From contig CAZTEX010000002.1 of NCBI GenBank assembly GCA_964612505.1, forward strand, positions 1-64,000: 64,000 bases of DNA. The letters run 5' to 3'. The position numbers and the translations under genes are program-made. A model generated the notes under the pieces. The model worked only from the letters and a program-made list of their open reading frames with translations, was not told the origin of the DNA and searched no databases. Source of the stretch: JAAZZY01 sp964612505 (GTDB taxonomy: Bacteria; Chlamydiota; Chlamydiia; Chlamydiales; JAAZZY01). Below are positions 25,216 through 35,192 of the stretch, piece by piece; position 1 is the first letter of the stretch; each line of letters starts with the position of its first letter.

Positions 25216-26613
25216 TTATTGAGGACCGATCATCTTTTTAGGATTTACAATGCGATCAAATTCTTCTTCAGAAACGATTTTAAGCTCTAAGGCAGCTTCC
25301 TTTAGAGACTTATTTTCTAGATGAGCTTTTCTAACAATCTTTGAAGCATTGTCATATCCAATCGCAGTATTTAAAGCGGTGGCGAGCATTAAGGAATGTT
25401 CAACATAGTATTGCAAGATATCTTGATTGGCGCTCAGCCCTTTTAGACACCTTTCAGTAAAATTTTTTATCCCATCAGATAGAAGATCAATCGATTGCAT
25501 TAAGTTATAAATCATAACAGGACGAGAAGCATTGAGTTCAAAGTTGCCACTAAAACCGGCGATGGCAATCGTAATATCATTTCCTAACACTTGCATACAA
25601 ACCATTAAGAGTGATTCGCACTGCGTCGGATTTACTTTTCCTGGCATGATAGAAGAACCTGGTTCATTGACCGGCAGTTGAAGCTCAGCAAGTCCACAGC
25701 GAGGACCCGAAGAGAGCCAGCGAATGTCATTTAATATTTTGGTCAAGCAAACAGCTAGTTGTTTGAGAGCGGAGCTTAAGTTTACAATTGCATCTGAACT
25801 AGCAATTGCCTCAAATTTATTTGGGGCTGTTATAAAAGGCAAACTTGTTTCTTTAGCAATTTGCTCTGCCATCAATTCAGCAAACTGGGGATGAGTATTT
25901 AATCCTGTGCCAACGGCAGTTCCCCCTATTGCTAACTGGCTAAGATGTGCTAGAGTACTTTCGATTGCTTTCTTAGCATTTTGAACCTGCGCTAGATAAC
26001 CGGAAAACTCTTGCCCTAAAGTCAAGGGCGCTGCATCCATTAGATGAGTTCGGCCTGTTTTGATAATATCTTTAAACAACTCAACTTTAGCTGCTAACTC
26101 TTGTTCAAAGAAGGCAATGCTCTTAAACAGCTGATGATGAATATGAAGGTAAGCTGCAATGTGCATTGCTGTTGGGAAAGTATCATTTGAAGATTGGGAC
26201 ATATTGACATCGTCATTAGGATGAATAGGATTTTTAGAACCCATCTCTCCTCCTAATTTTTCTATCCCGCGATTAGAAATCACTTCATTGACGTTCATAT
26301 TTGTTTGGGTACCAGAACCTGTTTGCCAAACTCCCAAAGGGAAATGATCATCTAATTTTTTCGCGATGATTTCTTCTGCCACTTCGCAAATAACGCGCAT
26401 TTTAACTTCGTCTAAAAGACCGAGTTTATGGTTTACTATTGCCGCAGATTTTTTGATAATTGCATAAGAGTGAATAACTTCTATTGGAATCCGATTCTGC
26501 TCACTTTTGCCAATTTGAAAGTTTTGAAGGGAACGCTGAGTCTGCGCTCCCCAATACCTATCGGCTGAGACCTCTAGTTGACCAATACTATCTTTCTCTA
26601 GTCGCTTCTTCAA
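25216..26613 (-). CDS. fumC: Class II fumarate hydratase
   Basis: Interconverts fumarate and L-malate in the TCA cycle; iron-free, tetrameric class II type. It is 465 residues, normal length. The superfamily signature GSSIMPGKVNP lies at 319-329, the substrate-binding TGSGTQTNMN at 98-107, and the active-site TGRTHLMDA at 187-195, all intact. The start is TTG at 26613, fixed by a perfect AGGAGG (26621-26626) seven bases upstream. It lies 24 bases after atpK on the same strand, so it could be read through from the V-ATPase operon. Confidence 0.95.
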   Translation of the reverse strand: MKKRLEKDSIGQLEVSADRYWGAQTQRSLQNFQIGKSEQNRIPIEVIHSYAIIKKSAAIVNHKLGLLDEVKMRVICEVAEEIIAKKLDDHFPLGVWQTGSGTQTNMNVNEVISNRGIEKLGGEMGSKNPIHPNDDVNMSQSSNDTFPTAMHIAAYLHIHHQLFKSIAFFEQELAAKVELFKDIIKTGRTHLMDAAPLTLGQEFSGYLAQVQNAKKAIESTLAHLSQLAIGGTAVGTGLNTHPQFAELMAEQIAKETSLPFITAPNKFEAIASSDAIVNLSSALKQLAVCLTKILNDIRWLSSGPRCGLAELQLPVNEPGSSIMPGKVNPTQCESLLMVCMQVLGNDITIAIAGFSGNFELNASRPVMIYNLMQSIDLLSDGIKNFTERCLKGLSANQDILQYYVEHSLMLATALNTAIGYDNASKIVRKAHLENKSLKEAALELKIVSEEEFDRIVNPKKMIGPQ

Positions 26614-26637
26614 AAAGCTACCTCCTTTTGGACCCTG

Positions 26638-27060
26638 CTAAAATAGCAACAGCGCGAACACGAAGGCAAACAATGAAAAAGACTCAATAATTCCAAGAGC
26701 CGTAAAGGTTTTACCTAAGATTGCAGGCTGCTTAGCAGCGGCTTGCATCCCCGTGGCCGCACATTTCCCTTGATATATGGAAGAGACCATTAATGCCAAG
26801 CCCGAAAAAATTCCAATTGCCAAGGCATTTTCTGGAGAAAGACGCCCATCTTTAATGGCTCCGCTCATAAGAATCATCAATACAAAGCCGTAGATAGACT
26901 GGCTGGCTGGCGCAGCTGTCATACCAATATAGGCACCATGTCCCTCTTCCACTCTTGCCATTACTGCGTGTGAAGCCATACTTGCAATTGCACAACCTAT
27001 TGAACTTCCAACACATCCAAGTCCAAGAGCTATTGCGGGCCCCCATTGTGAATAATCCAT
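26638..27060 (-). CDS. atpK: V-type ATPase subunit K (membrane rotor c-ring)
   Basis: Ring-forming proteolipid of the membrane rotor. It is 140 residues with four hydrophobic helices in two hairpins, the usual V-type duplication. The ion-binding carboxylate is Glu126 (LGIIES) in helix 4. The first hairpin lacks a carboxylate and has PAS53-Q54-SIY57 instead, and Q106 lies in GMQAAAK. These positions correspond to the Na+ ligands Thr64/Gln65/Tyr68, Gln110 and Glu139 of Enterococcus hirae NtpK, so a Na+-translocating ring is plausible. GGAGC seven to eight bases upstream of ATG marks the start. It is the last subunit of the operon. Confidence 0.93.
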   Translation of the reverse strand: MDYSQWGPAIALGLGCVGSSIGCAIASMASHAVMARVEEGHGAYIGMTAAPASQSIYGFVLMILMSGAIKDGRLSPENALAIGIFSGLALMVSSIYQGKCAATGMQAAAKQPAILGKTFTALGIIESFSLFAFVFALLLF

Positions 27061-27075
27061 TTTTTTTGCTCCTAT

Positions 27076-28992
27076 TTACTTATATAGTTTTAATAATGCT
27101 AAAGGGACGTGTCTTTTCCCCCCTCCTTCAAAAGAGTAGTGATACCACTCAATGAAGTTTAGACGCAGCCCGTGAATAACTCCGGCCATAACACAAAGGG
27201 AGATGTTTAAAAGATGCCCTGCTAATATAATAATGATTCCAAAGATGATGTTGACGTCCAATCCAAATCCATTAAAGGTATTAGCCACAATCGATCCCGC
27301 TAAAGCTAAGGCATAAAGACGTAAATATGATAAGACATCGGCAAAAACCTCAATCAAACGCATGATTTCTTTGAATCCCGAAAGCTTGTTTTGGAAGATC
27401 GACAAAGCAACAGCTAAGACAATTCCTGAATACAAGATATAAGGACCCACTTCTCTACCAAAAGCGGGCGAAATACCCAGCACATAATGAATAATCGATG
27501 ATGCATTAACAACTTCGGGGAAAAAGAGATAGGCTCCTATAATAAATAGGATCCAGCCAACCCCAGACCATTTGCGTTTAAGATCTCTAAGCATACTTGT
27601 GATTAAGTGAATGGCTCCTATAAAGAGGGCTAGCTCAAGCATGATATTATTAACGAAGTTTTCGTAAACAATATAGACGCTGCCACTTTCTTTATTTACT
27701 TTTGCTTGAGTTAAAAATTCATAAGGGGTGTTCACATCTTTAAGGTGTGGTATTTTATCTACATATTCTTGGTAGGTTTGATCCTGGTTATTCATATGAT
27801 AACGAAGCTTCATTTCTACAAGCTTGGTGATTGGTGAGTAGCGTTTTAACGGATTTTGCAAGTCAATAGCTAAACCAAAATAGGAACTCACAGCGGCGCC
27901 CCATATAATACAAGATAAAGCTAAAATCCCTATCAGATTGTTAAAACGCTTTAAAAGAGGAGAGGGCTCTTTGACCTTCCATTTCATTAAAAAATAAACA
28001 ATTAAAAAGATAAAGCCATATCCACCGTCGCCGACAATAAAAGCAAAGAATAAAGAAAAAGCCCAAAGCACCCATGTCGAGGGATCTTTATCGGTATTGG
28101 AAGGTGTATCATAGACATAGACTAAATCCTCCCCGATCTTGGCTGTCCCCTTGTTCTCCAAGTAGGTTGGCTTAACTTCCCCTTCATCTTCTTTAACTTG
28201 AACCATAAAAATAGAGTAATCATCTAAAAGCTTTTCAACAGCTTCAATGTGATCAATGGAAATCCATCCCTCTACAGAAAAACAGGTCTCTTGCCAATGA
28301 TGCTCAACAAAGTTAGCATTCATTTTCAAATAATGATTATTAAATTCATCAATGACGGCTTGCTTAATTAATGTTTTAAAAGCCACCAGCTCTTTAAGGC
28401 GATGCTCGTGTCTGTGAATCTCTGTATGAATGGCTTTTCGACGATGCAGCAGTTGATCCATAGACTCGCTAACAATGAGCTCAACCATGAAAGGATATTT
28501 CTTTCTTTCCTTAGAGATTGATATAAAGTAATGCAACTCGTGGTCTTTACCAAGATAGATTAGTTCCCCATCCTCGTGTATTTTGTCTAAATTTTTAGCA
28601 AAGAAAAACTGGACATGCCGTTTCCCCTCATTTTCAACAAACTGAATATCTTCGATTGAAAAATGGCCTAATGGACTAATGCGAGCAATTTCTTGATTAA
28701 TGTTGCGAAGCTCTTCATGAAGAATCTCTACCCTTTCATCCCGATGATTAATCTCACTAGCAATAGAGACAGACTCTTTAACATTTTCAAAAGCAGCCTG
28801 TCTTCTAGGAGGCATTTTACGAATCGATTTTAAAGCTTTATTCATCACTCGCACGGGCTCAGGTACAATGTCAAACTTATGCCCGCTATGATCAATAAAT
28901 TCGATAGCACCGAGTTCTTGCGCCTGCTTAAAAAAAGCTTGCTTTTGTTTTTCAGCCCCAAAAAATAAGAATTTTTTTAAATCTATGCGCAT
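27076..28992 (-). CDS. atpI: V-type ATPase subunit I (stator a-subunit)
   Basis: A 638-residue membrane stator subunit. The N-terminal 300 residues are soluble and coiled-coil rich (peripheral stalk contact). The remainder has seven to eight hydrophobic helices. The segment LIEVFADVLSYLRLYALALAG in helix 7 contains the essential Arg of subunit a (LSYLRLYAL), which exchanges ions with the c-ring carboxylate. Its ATG overlaps the end of atpD by 10 bases, and atpK follows after 15 bases, so translation is coupled. Length and motif order fit chlamydial AtpI. Confidence 0.94.
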   Translation of the reverse strand: MRIDLKKFLFFGAEKQKQAFFKQAQELGAIEFIDHSGHKFDIVPEPVRVMNKALKSIRKMPPRRQAAFENVKESVSIASEINHRDERVEILHEELRNINQEIARISPLGHFSIEDIQFVENEGKRHVQFFFAKNLDKIHEDGELIYLGKDHELHYFISISKERKKYPFMVELIVSESMDQLLHRRKAIHTEIHRHEHRLKELVAFKTLIKQAVIDEFNNHYLKMNANFVEHHWQETCFSVEGWISIDHIEAVEKLLDDYSIFMVQVKEDEGEVKPTYLENKGTAKIGEDLVYVYDTPSNTDKDPSTWVLWAFSLFFAFIVGDGGYGFIFLIVYFLMKWKVKEPSPLLKRFNNLIGILALSCIIWGAAVSSYFGLAIDLQNPLKRYSPITKLVEMKLRYHMNNQDQTYQEYVDKIPHLKDVNTPYEFLTQAKVNKESGSVYIVYENFVNNIMLELALFIGAIHLITSMLRDLKRKWSGVGWILFIIGAYLFFPEVVNASSIIHYVLGISPAFGREVGPYILYSGIVLAVALSIFQNKLSGFKEIMRLIEVFADVLSYLRLYALALAGSIVANTFNGFGLDVNIIFGIIIILAGHLLNISLCVMAGVIHGLRLNFIEWYHYSFEGGGKRHVPLALLKLYK

Positions 28993-29600
28993 GCTTTTTC
29001 CTTATTTTGCTCTATCTTCAACTTAGCTACTTTAGCCTGCGCTACGGCTGCAAGTTGTTGATCGCCTAAAAAGACTCTTACTTTCTTAATGTTAGCAATG
29101 GCTCGAGGAATCAAGATTTTTTCAAAAAGATTCACTCTAATTGAAACTTCCCTTAACTCTTTTTGCAAAAGATTTACTTTTTTTTGCTCAATAATAAATT
29201 GCTGATTTTTTTCCATTAAACGATGTAATCCATCAATAGCCGCATCCATCCAAATGGGAGAATCAAGCAGATGATATTTTAAAGGATGAAATGAAACTCC
29301 ATCAAAAACAGGAATCTCAACCCCTGCAATATTCTCAGTATGTTTTTTGACCTCATCAATCCGAACTGTTTGCTCAAGCGAAGGAAAATCCATCATTGGA
29401 AAAAGCCTTGCGTAGTCTTCGACACTTTCATATAGTTCTTGTCTTTGAGTCTCTATCTCAGATAAAACAATCCGAGCACTTTGAACTTCAACCTGTAAAA
29501 GAGCTTTTTTAAGTTGAAGCGTAGGCAAATAGCGCTGCAGCTGTTTTAGCTTGGCTTGTTGTGATCTCAACTCATTTTTTGTCAGCTTGACTTCAGCCAT
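28983..29600 (-). CDS. atpD: V-type ATPase subunit D (central stalk)
   Basis: Central rotor shaft that transmits torque between the A3B3 head and the membrane ring. About 205 residues, mostly long coiled coil. The start is set at ATG 29600 (MAEVKLTKNELR), which overlaps the atpB stop as ATGGCTGA. An in-frame upstream start would add 11 residues inside atpB with no family match. The opening T-K-x-E-L-R-x-x-x-x-x-L-x-x-x-x-x-x-x-P-x-L-x-x-K is the conserved AtpD N-terminus. Confidence 0.93.
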   Translation of the reverse strand: MAEVKLTKNELRSQQAKLKQLQRYLPTLQLKKALLQVEVQSARIVLSEIETQRQELYESVEDYARLFPMMDFPSLEQTVRIDEVKKHTENIAGVEIPVFDGVSFHPLKYHLLDSPIWMDAAIDGLHRLMEKNQQFIIEQKKVNLLQKELREVSIRVNLFEKILIPRAIANIKKVRVFLGDQQLAAVAQAKVAKLKIEQNKEKACA

Positions 29601-30909
29601 TGACACCTTTATTTTGAGGCCAAAATTTATCAACTAATTTTTGCTTTATACCAATTTCATCTGCATTAAAACAATCGGCAAGAATGATCCACCCTAGATT
29701 AAGAGCTTCATCAATGGGCAAGTTCACTTCTAAATTCATCATCTTAGCTTCAAAAAGAATGGAATAATTCAACAATTTTTCATCCCATCTAGAAAGTTTG
29801 AAACCCATGGACTGGCGCTCTCTTGCTTTTTTAGAATCTGCATAGAGCCTAATCATGTTATTGGCCAAATCTCCGTGATCTTCTCGAGTCACTTTACCAA
29901 TGACTTGCTGCTTTAAACGAGATAATGAGCCAAAAGGATCAATTCTTCCATCATGTAAATAAAGCTGCCCCTCGGTGATATAGCCAGTATTATCTGGGAT
30001 GGGATGGGTTACATCATCGCCAGGCATTGTAGTGACTGCAATTAAGGTAATCGATCCACCATCTTGGATATCCACTGCTTTTTCATATCTCGCTGCTAGA
30101 TCGGAATACAATGAACCTGGATAACCTCTGTTGGAGGGAATCTGATCCATCGTAATAGAAATCTCTTTCAACGCATCGGCAAAAGAGGTCATGTCAGTAA
30201 GTAACACTAAGACATCTTTACCCTGCATAGCAAATCTCTCTGCACAAGCTAAAGCCATGTCGGGAACAAGGACGCATTCCACAATAGGGTCTGTGGCGCG
30301 ATGGGCAAACATAATCGTCCTGCTTAATGTTCCAGATCTCTCTGCGTTCTCAATAAATCCTTGATAGTTGTCAAAAGTCAGCCCCATCCCTCCAATAATC
30401 ACAATATCGGCATCCGTTTGGTTGGCAATTCTCATTAAAAGTTGATTATAAGGTTCACCAGCCACCGAGAAAATGGGTATTTTTTGCGATTTAACAAGAC
30501 AATTGAACATATCGATCATTGGAATGTTGGTACGAACCATCTCTTTGGGAACAATCCGTCTCGCTGGATTAAATGCTGGATTTCCAATGGCAATTTCCTC
30601 CCCGGAAATTTCAGATCCCCCATCAATGGGAACTCCTGAACCATTCAATCTTCTTCCTAAAAGGTGCTCTCCAAAAATGGCCGACATTTCTTTTTTAAGA
30701 AACACCACCTTATCGCCCGTGTTAATTCCACGAGTTCCACCAAAAACTTGTAAAGTAACTTGGTCTCCATCGAATCTCAAAACAGAAGAGAGAGTCTGAG
30801 TCCCATCTTTTTTCTCAATACGAGCAAGTTCACCCAGCACAGCATCTTTAGCTGTTACCGTAATTAAGTTCCCACGCATGTTGTTAATTTTATCGTGCAT
30901 TACCTTCAT
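29593..30909 (-). CDS. atpB: V-type ATPase subunit B
   Basis: Non-catalytic nucleotide-binding-fold subunit of the A3B3 head, 438 residues. It has the RasA/F1-like core but no Walker A P-loop: the equivalent reads SVAGEPYNQL, as usual for B subunits. Conserved stretches include MTSFADALKEIS, IPSNRGYPGSLYSDLA and the SLSRLK near residue 325. The start ATG shares one base with the atpA stop (TAATG), giving translational coupling. Confidence 0.95.
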   Translation of the reverse strand: MKVMHDKINNMRGNLITVTAKDAVLGELARIEKKDGTQTLSSVLRFDGDQVTLQVFGGTRGINTGDKVVFLKKEMSAIFGEHLLGRRLNGSGVPIDGGSEISGEEIAIGNPAFNPARRIVPKEMVRTNIPMIDMFNCLVKSQKIPIFSVAGEPYNQLLMRIANQTDADIVIIGGMGLTFDNYQGFIENAERSGTLSRTIMFAHRATDPIVECVLVPDMALACAERFAMQGKDVLVLLTDMTSFADALKEISITMDQIPSNRGYPGSLYSDLAARYEKAVDIQDGGSITLIAVTTMPGDDVTHPIPDNTGYITEGQLYLHDGRIDPFGSLSRLKQQVIGKVTREDHGDLANNMIRLYADSKKARERQSMGFKLSRWDEKLLNYSILFEAKMMNLEVNLPIDEALNLGWIILADCFNADEIGIKQKLVDKFWPQNKGVNG

Positions 30910-32684
30910 TACGCTATAGCTCCTTGTTTTTTCGCTTCTTCAAGCTGGTGCGTTACTGCTGACATAATTTGATTATATCGCTCAGATTCAAAAGCCGTAA
31001 AATTCATATTCTTTAAGTTATTTTGTAGCTTTAAGAAAAATCCTCTCGCTTCATCATGACTATCAAATTGGAATGAAGTTTCAAAAATTTCACAAATAAG
31101 TTTAAAAAGAACTAGCTGTCTTTGAAGTGGACAAAAACTATCTTCTATATCAAAAGCATTTTGTTGAAGATAACTAAAGTCATAAAGCTCGGCTTTTAAA
31201 TAAACCACAAAGTCTTCTAAAGCAGTCCCCTCTTCGCCGATGACTTCCATTCTTTTACCGATTTCATCACCCTCTTGTAAAATTTTTTCAGCTTGAAAAA
31301 CTTTTTCAGACCAATTTGGGAATTGACTTTCTAAATCGGTGTTCACTGTATCTATATATTTTGACCAAGAAATTAAAGGATCAATAGCAGGATAACGCCG
31401 AGCATCAGAGCGAGCTCGTGAAAGACCTAAAAAGGCCCCCACAACAGAGAGTGTTGCTTGAGTCACAGGTTCTTCAAAGTTTCCACCAGCAGGAGATACG
31501 GCTCCCCCAATAGTTACAGAACCCACCCTCTTCCCATCTTTAATTTCAACAGCACCCGCTCTTTCATAAAAAGCAGCTATTCTAGAAGCTAAATAAGCAG
31601 GGAAAGCTTCTTCACCAGGAATTTCTTCTAAGCGACCAGACATTTCTCTCAATGCTTGAGCCCAACGAGATGTAGAATCAGCTAAAAGGAGAACATTTAG
31701 GCCCATTTGTCGGTAATATTCAGCAATAGTCACCCCTAGATAAATCGAAGATTCTCTGGCAGCGACAGGCATTGAGGAGGTGTTACAAATAATGACTGTT
31801 CGCGACATCAATGATCCACCACTTGTAGGATCCTTTAAATGGGGGAATTCTTTTAACACTTCTACCACTTCCCCAGCGCGTTCCCCGCAGGCAGCTACAA
31901 CAACAATGTCTACAGTCGAATATTTTGATAAGTGATGCTGAAGCACAGTCTTGCCTGCTCCAAAGGGTCCAGGAGTACAAAAAGTCCCCCCTTGCACCAA
32001 AGGAAATTGTGAGTCAATGATACGTAGACCACAACTCATCATTTTAGAAGCGCGTATTTTTTTCCCTTCAATCAGAGCATTCTTCACAGGCCATTTTTGT
32101 ATCATTGTGAAAGAATATTCGCGGCCCTGATCATTTCGACCTTTAGCAATGACATGTTCAACATTATACTTTCCAGGAGTCGTCACATGGGTTAAAGTAA
32201 TTTTATCATAAATAGCAAAAGGAAGCATAATGCGATGCTCAAAGGGTCCCTCTTGGGTCACGCCAAGAACATCCCCTCGTTTAAGAACACTCCCCACTTT
32301 TGCAACAGGGGTATAGTCCCATTCTTTTTGTCGATTAATCGGAGGAAGGTAGACCCCTCTAACAAGAAAAAGACCGGTATGCAGAGCAAGTTGCTCTAAA
32401 GGGTTTTGTAAACCATCAACAACTGATTGTAAAAGTCCTGGTCCTAACTCTGCCTCTAAAAGGTCGCCTTGAAAATAGACTTTCGTTCCAAGTCCAATCC
32501 CTCTGGTATCTTCATATACTTGAAGTTTAGCTTCATCGCCGACAATTTCAATGACTTCTGCTTTTAGCTTTTGGTTGTTAACTTCCACCATAGCGACTTC
32601 ACCTTGTCGAATATCTCCATCAAACTTCACTTGCAGAAGATTTCCAAAAGCTTTAACCACTTTTCCTGTTGAATTTTGCGTCAT
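30909..32684 (-). CDS. atpA: V-type ATPase catalytic subunit A
   Basis: Catalytic subunit, 591 residues. The P-loop GPFGAGKT occupies 239-246. The long 'non-homologous' insertion typical of A subunits lies at about 120-190, and catalytic-site motifs ACGERAGEV and LLADSTSRWAQALREMSGRLEEIPGEE are intact. In an energy-parasite setting the complex may run either as ATP synthase or as ATP-driven ion pump. It overlaps the DUF2764 gene upstream (ATGA) and atpB downstream (TAATG). Confidence 0.96.
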   Translation of the reverse strand: MTQNSTGKVVKAFGNLLQVKFDGDIRQGEVAMVEVNNQKLKAEVIEIVGDEAKLQVYEDTRGIGLGTKVYFQGDLLEAELGPGLLQSVVDGLQNPLEQLALHTGLFLVRGVYLPPINRQKEWDYTPVAKVGSVLKRGDVLGVTQEGPFEHRIMLPFAIYDKITLTHVTTPGKYNVEHVIAKGRNDQGREYSFTMIQKWPVKNALIEGKKIRASKMMSCGLRIIDSQFPLVQGGTFCTPGPFGAGKTVLQHHLSKYSTVDIVVVAACGERAGEVVEVLKEFPHLKDPTSGGSLMSRTVIICNTSSMPVAARESSIYLGVTIAEYYRQMGLNVLLLADSTSRWAQALREMSGRLEEIPGEEAFPAYLASRIAAFYERAGAVEIKDGKRVGSVTIGGAVSPAGGNFEEPVTQATLSVVGAFLGLSRARSDARRYPAIDPLISWSKYIDTVNTDLESQFPNWSEKVFQAEKILQEGDEIGKRMEVIGEEGTALEDFVVYLKAELYDFSYLQQNAFDIEDSFCPLQRQLVLFKLICEIFETSFQFDSHDEARGFFLKLQNNLKNMNFTAFESERYNQIMSAVTHQLEEAKKQGAIA

Positions 32685-33472
32685 ACTTGCTGTTCCTTCA
32701 TTATATTCTCTACGATGTTCATTCCTTGGTCATGATTCAGCTTTAACCAATTTTCAGCGATGATGAGTTGCGCTAGATAGCTTAAAACACTATCGATAGA
32801 AAAAGTTCCACCTGCAACTAAAGCTTCAATTTTTTTTAACCGCCAAAGTCCTACTTCCCAATGAAGCTTCAAAGGTTCAAATTTAAATTCTTGATAAATC
32901 TGTTTAAGTTCTTCATATCCATCCGGAGGGGTAAAATCTTCAAGTTCTCTTTGAGACAAGACCATTTGAACATATTCTTCTAAAGGGTCCTCATATTGAA
33001 GTTCCCAACTTAAATCTCTTTTAAAAGTTTTGGCTCTCATTGCCATAATCACGAATCGCCAAGTCCTTTCAAAAATAAAAAAGCTTTTCACAAATCGAGA
33101 CGCTGTTTTAATTTCCTCTTGATAAAACTGAGATAGAAGTTTTGGAAAATAATCCAAACGCTCTTCTATTGTTGCATGCGCTCTTAGGAATTCAAATACA
33201 TAATCTGGGAAACCATCTTCTAACAGAAGGTGTGTTTCCAGTTCTTTAGCAGAATAATTTCCGTGAGGATCTAACTCTTTACCCTGCCAAAACGCTCTTA
33301 AATTATTAAGATCAATATATCTTCGGATAGCCTTAGTCTTCTCTAAATCCACCTCAGATAAGTTTTGCTCGCAAAGCTGGTTAAACTCCCTAAAAGAAAT
33401 TTCAGGAAGGCTTCCCAACGTTAGCGCTGGCGGTAATAAGCTTGCTAAGAAATAATAGCGATATACTAGCAA
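32681..33472 (-). CDS. DUF2764 V-ATPase-operon protein (probable C-subunit equivalent)
   Basis: A 263-residue soluble helical protein. The opening YYFLASLLPPAL..GSLPEISF and later D-L-N-N-L-R-A-F-W match the DUF2764 family, known from V-ATPase operons of Chlamydia and a few other bacteria between atpE and atpA. The position suggests it fills the role of the missing C subunit, linking rotor to ring; that role is inferred. It starts at TTG (33472), with AGG six to seven bases before, ten bases after atpE, and its stop overlaps atpA by four bases. Confidence 0.85.
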   Translation of the reverse strand: MLVYRYYFLASLLPPALTLGSLPEISFREFNQLCEQNLSEVDLEKTKAIRRYIDLNNLRAFWQGKELDPHGNYSAKELETHLLLEDGFPDYVFEFLRAHATIEERLDYFPKLLSQFYQEEIKTASRFVKSFFIFERTWRFVIMAMRAKTFKRDLSWELQYEDPLEEYVQMVLSQRELEDFTPPDGYEELKQIYQEFKFEPLKLHWEVGLWRLKKIEALVAGGTFSIDSVLSYLAQLIIAENWLKLNHDQGMNIVENIMKEQQV

Positions 33473-33481
33473 TTTTACCTA

Positions 33482-34111
33482 CTACACGTTTTTAAATAGC
33501 ACATCTCGAAAAGAGTCTCTCAAAAATGAGCCTAGCATATCCTTTAAAGAATCTGAAGAAATATCTACACTCATTTTCTGATCTAAAAGTACAATTTTAG
33601 CTCCGCCATCTGAAGCTTCAATAACAATGGCTCCCGACTTCACTTTTTCAGCAGCGCTCGCAACCAGATACTGACAGACCTCTTCTGCTTTTACGGCTTT
33701 TGCCAGAGAAACAGCCAAATTAGACCCTAAGCCTTCTTTTTCCACAATATTTATAATAGCGGCGATCAGCTTAGCGACCAAATCAGATTTGGACATAATT
33801 GTTTTTGTTAACTGATCTAATTGATCATTAAAAAGTTGAATTTGAATTTTTTCCTTAAGATGGTCAAATGTCTGCTTGGTTGCCAAACTCATCGAGCTCT
33901 CGAATAATTTCTTCTCTTGCTCAATTTTAGCCCTGGCTTCTTCTAAAAGACTTTCTGCATCAATATGGGCCTTTTCAATAATTTTTTGACTTTCTTGTTG
34001 CGCCTTTTCAATAATTTCATTTGCTTCATCTTGAGCAGGTTCTAGAGTTTCTTTGCGCAAAATGTCACAAATTTCACTCAGCTTATTCTTGCCTTTCTCT
34101 AATGTATCCAT
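33482..34111 (-). CDS. atpE: V-type ATPase subunit E (peripheral stalk)
   Basis: A 209-residue peripheral stalk protein. The first 90 residues are a charged coiled coil (repeated E/K-rich heptads such as ANEIIEKAQQESQKIIEKAH), and the rest a compact globular domain, as in AtpE. It is the first gene of the operon on this strand. No subunits F, G or H are found, as is also the case for chlamydial V-ATPase operons. The promoter should lie in 34112-34319 but was not clearly seen. Confidence 0.88.
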   Translation of the reverse strand: MDTLEKGKNKLSEICDILRKETLEPAQDEANEIIEKAQQESQKIIEKAHIDAESLLEEARAKIEQEKKLFESSMSLATKQTFDHLKEKIQIQLFNDQLDQLTKTIMSKSDLVAKLIAAIINIVEKEGLGSNLAVSLAKAVKAEEVCQYLVASAAEKVKSGAIVIEASDGGAKIVLLDQKMSVDISSDSLKDMLGSFLRDSFRDVLFKNV

Positions 34112-34319
34112 TCAATCTCTTTTCTATCTTGATATTTAAATGGCAGAGATTATCATTAAAAACTCCAAATTCTTCAATAAAAAAACTTCTTTGTAAGCCT
34201 ATAAAATTTGCCATTTCACTTTTTTTTAAAATAAAAATTAATAAAAATGATTAGGAGTTTTTCTAATTTTTTTATATTATTTTTTGAAAAGAATCTTAGA
34301 CGACCTGCGGAGGTGTAAA

Positions 34320-35177
34320 ATGAGTGGACTTACTAATTCAACAATGGGTGCTAACTTTACCACTATCTATAGTAGTGGAAACTATGCTGGGATGCCTTTG
34401 TTGTTTAATCCCAATATTTGCAACTTTACAAGTGCGGTTGCAAAGGAGGTTGTAGCAGCCAAAAATTTAATGGCTACCGGGCTTCGCAATCACCTTGCAC
34501 AAGCCGTTTCCAAATTGCCGAGTTCTGAAGGGATGAGTGCAGAAGTAGCAACGAACCGTATTGCTAAGGCCCTTTTTGAACTTTCTTATTCATCAACAGG
34601 GGTCAATTCTGAATTTCAAAGTTATGGAAAAACAGAACCAAGCTTAGTTTCTCAAGGATGGAACGCAGTAACCTCTCCTGTAACAGTACCTACTCGCTGG
34701 CTAGCAAGCTGCATTTGGACCCCTCCTACACCGATCAATTGCGATGCAACTCCGCTGCAGCTTGATCAAGAAGCTTTTGTTTTTTGCGAAGCTTTTAAAA
34801 GCTTTGCAGCAGAAACTCAACTAACCCATGCTAAACAACAGTGTCCAGAGGTACTTCCAGACATCAACCTCATTGGCAACAATGTCATACAAAATTTCAG
34901 TGCTTATTGGGCTGCGTCCAATGATGGACAAATAGATTTCTCTTTTAATGCAAGAGAAGCTCGAGCTTTTTGGGAAACTTCTTTAAAATCTTCTTTTTGC
35001 AATAATACAGATGTTGAGAAGAGATTTTGCCCGGATGAAGCATCTTTGCCTCCAACTTCTTTCTTGGACTGGAAAAATCGCTTTTTTGACCTAGTAAAGG
35101 GCAGATTACCTAGTACTATTGAAACAGAACTAGCTTCAACACAACCGAATGAACCTTCTTCTAAAGTAGAATTATAA
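34320..35177 (+). CDS. Unknown protein, first of a related pair
   Basis: About 285 residues. The ATG at 34320 is chosen because GGAGG (34309-34313) sits six bases before it; an ATG 12 codons upstream has no such signal. There is no signal peptide or membrane helix. The central and C-terminal parts resemble the next gene in the order of features: a C/F-C-x-A/Y-F-x-x-F-A-x-E-T/N segment, a CP pair about 15 residues later, an R-x-x-W...F-C block and a W-x-x-x-F/I-F final helix. Function unknown. The pair is inserted between the V-ATPase operon and tal, a junction much shorter in Chlamydia. Confidence 0.7.
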   Translation: MSGLTNSTMGANFTTIYSSGNYAGMPLLFNPNICNFTSAVAKEVVAAKNLMATGLRNHLAQAVSKLPSSEGMSAEVATNRIAKALFELSYSSTGVNSEFQSYGKTEPSLVSQGWNAVTSPVTVPTRWLASCIWTPPTPINCDATPLQLDQEAFVFCEAFKSFAAETQLTHAKQQCPEVLPDINLIGNNVIQNFSAYWAASNDGQIDFSFNAREARAFWETSLKSSFCNNTDVEKRFCPDEASLPPTSFLDWKNRFFDLVKGRLPSTIETELASTQPNEPSSKVEL

Positions 35178-35192
35178 CCTTGAATTTGACGA

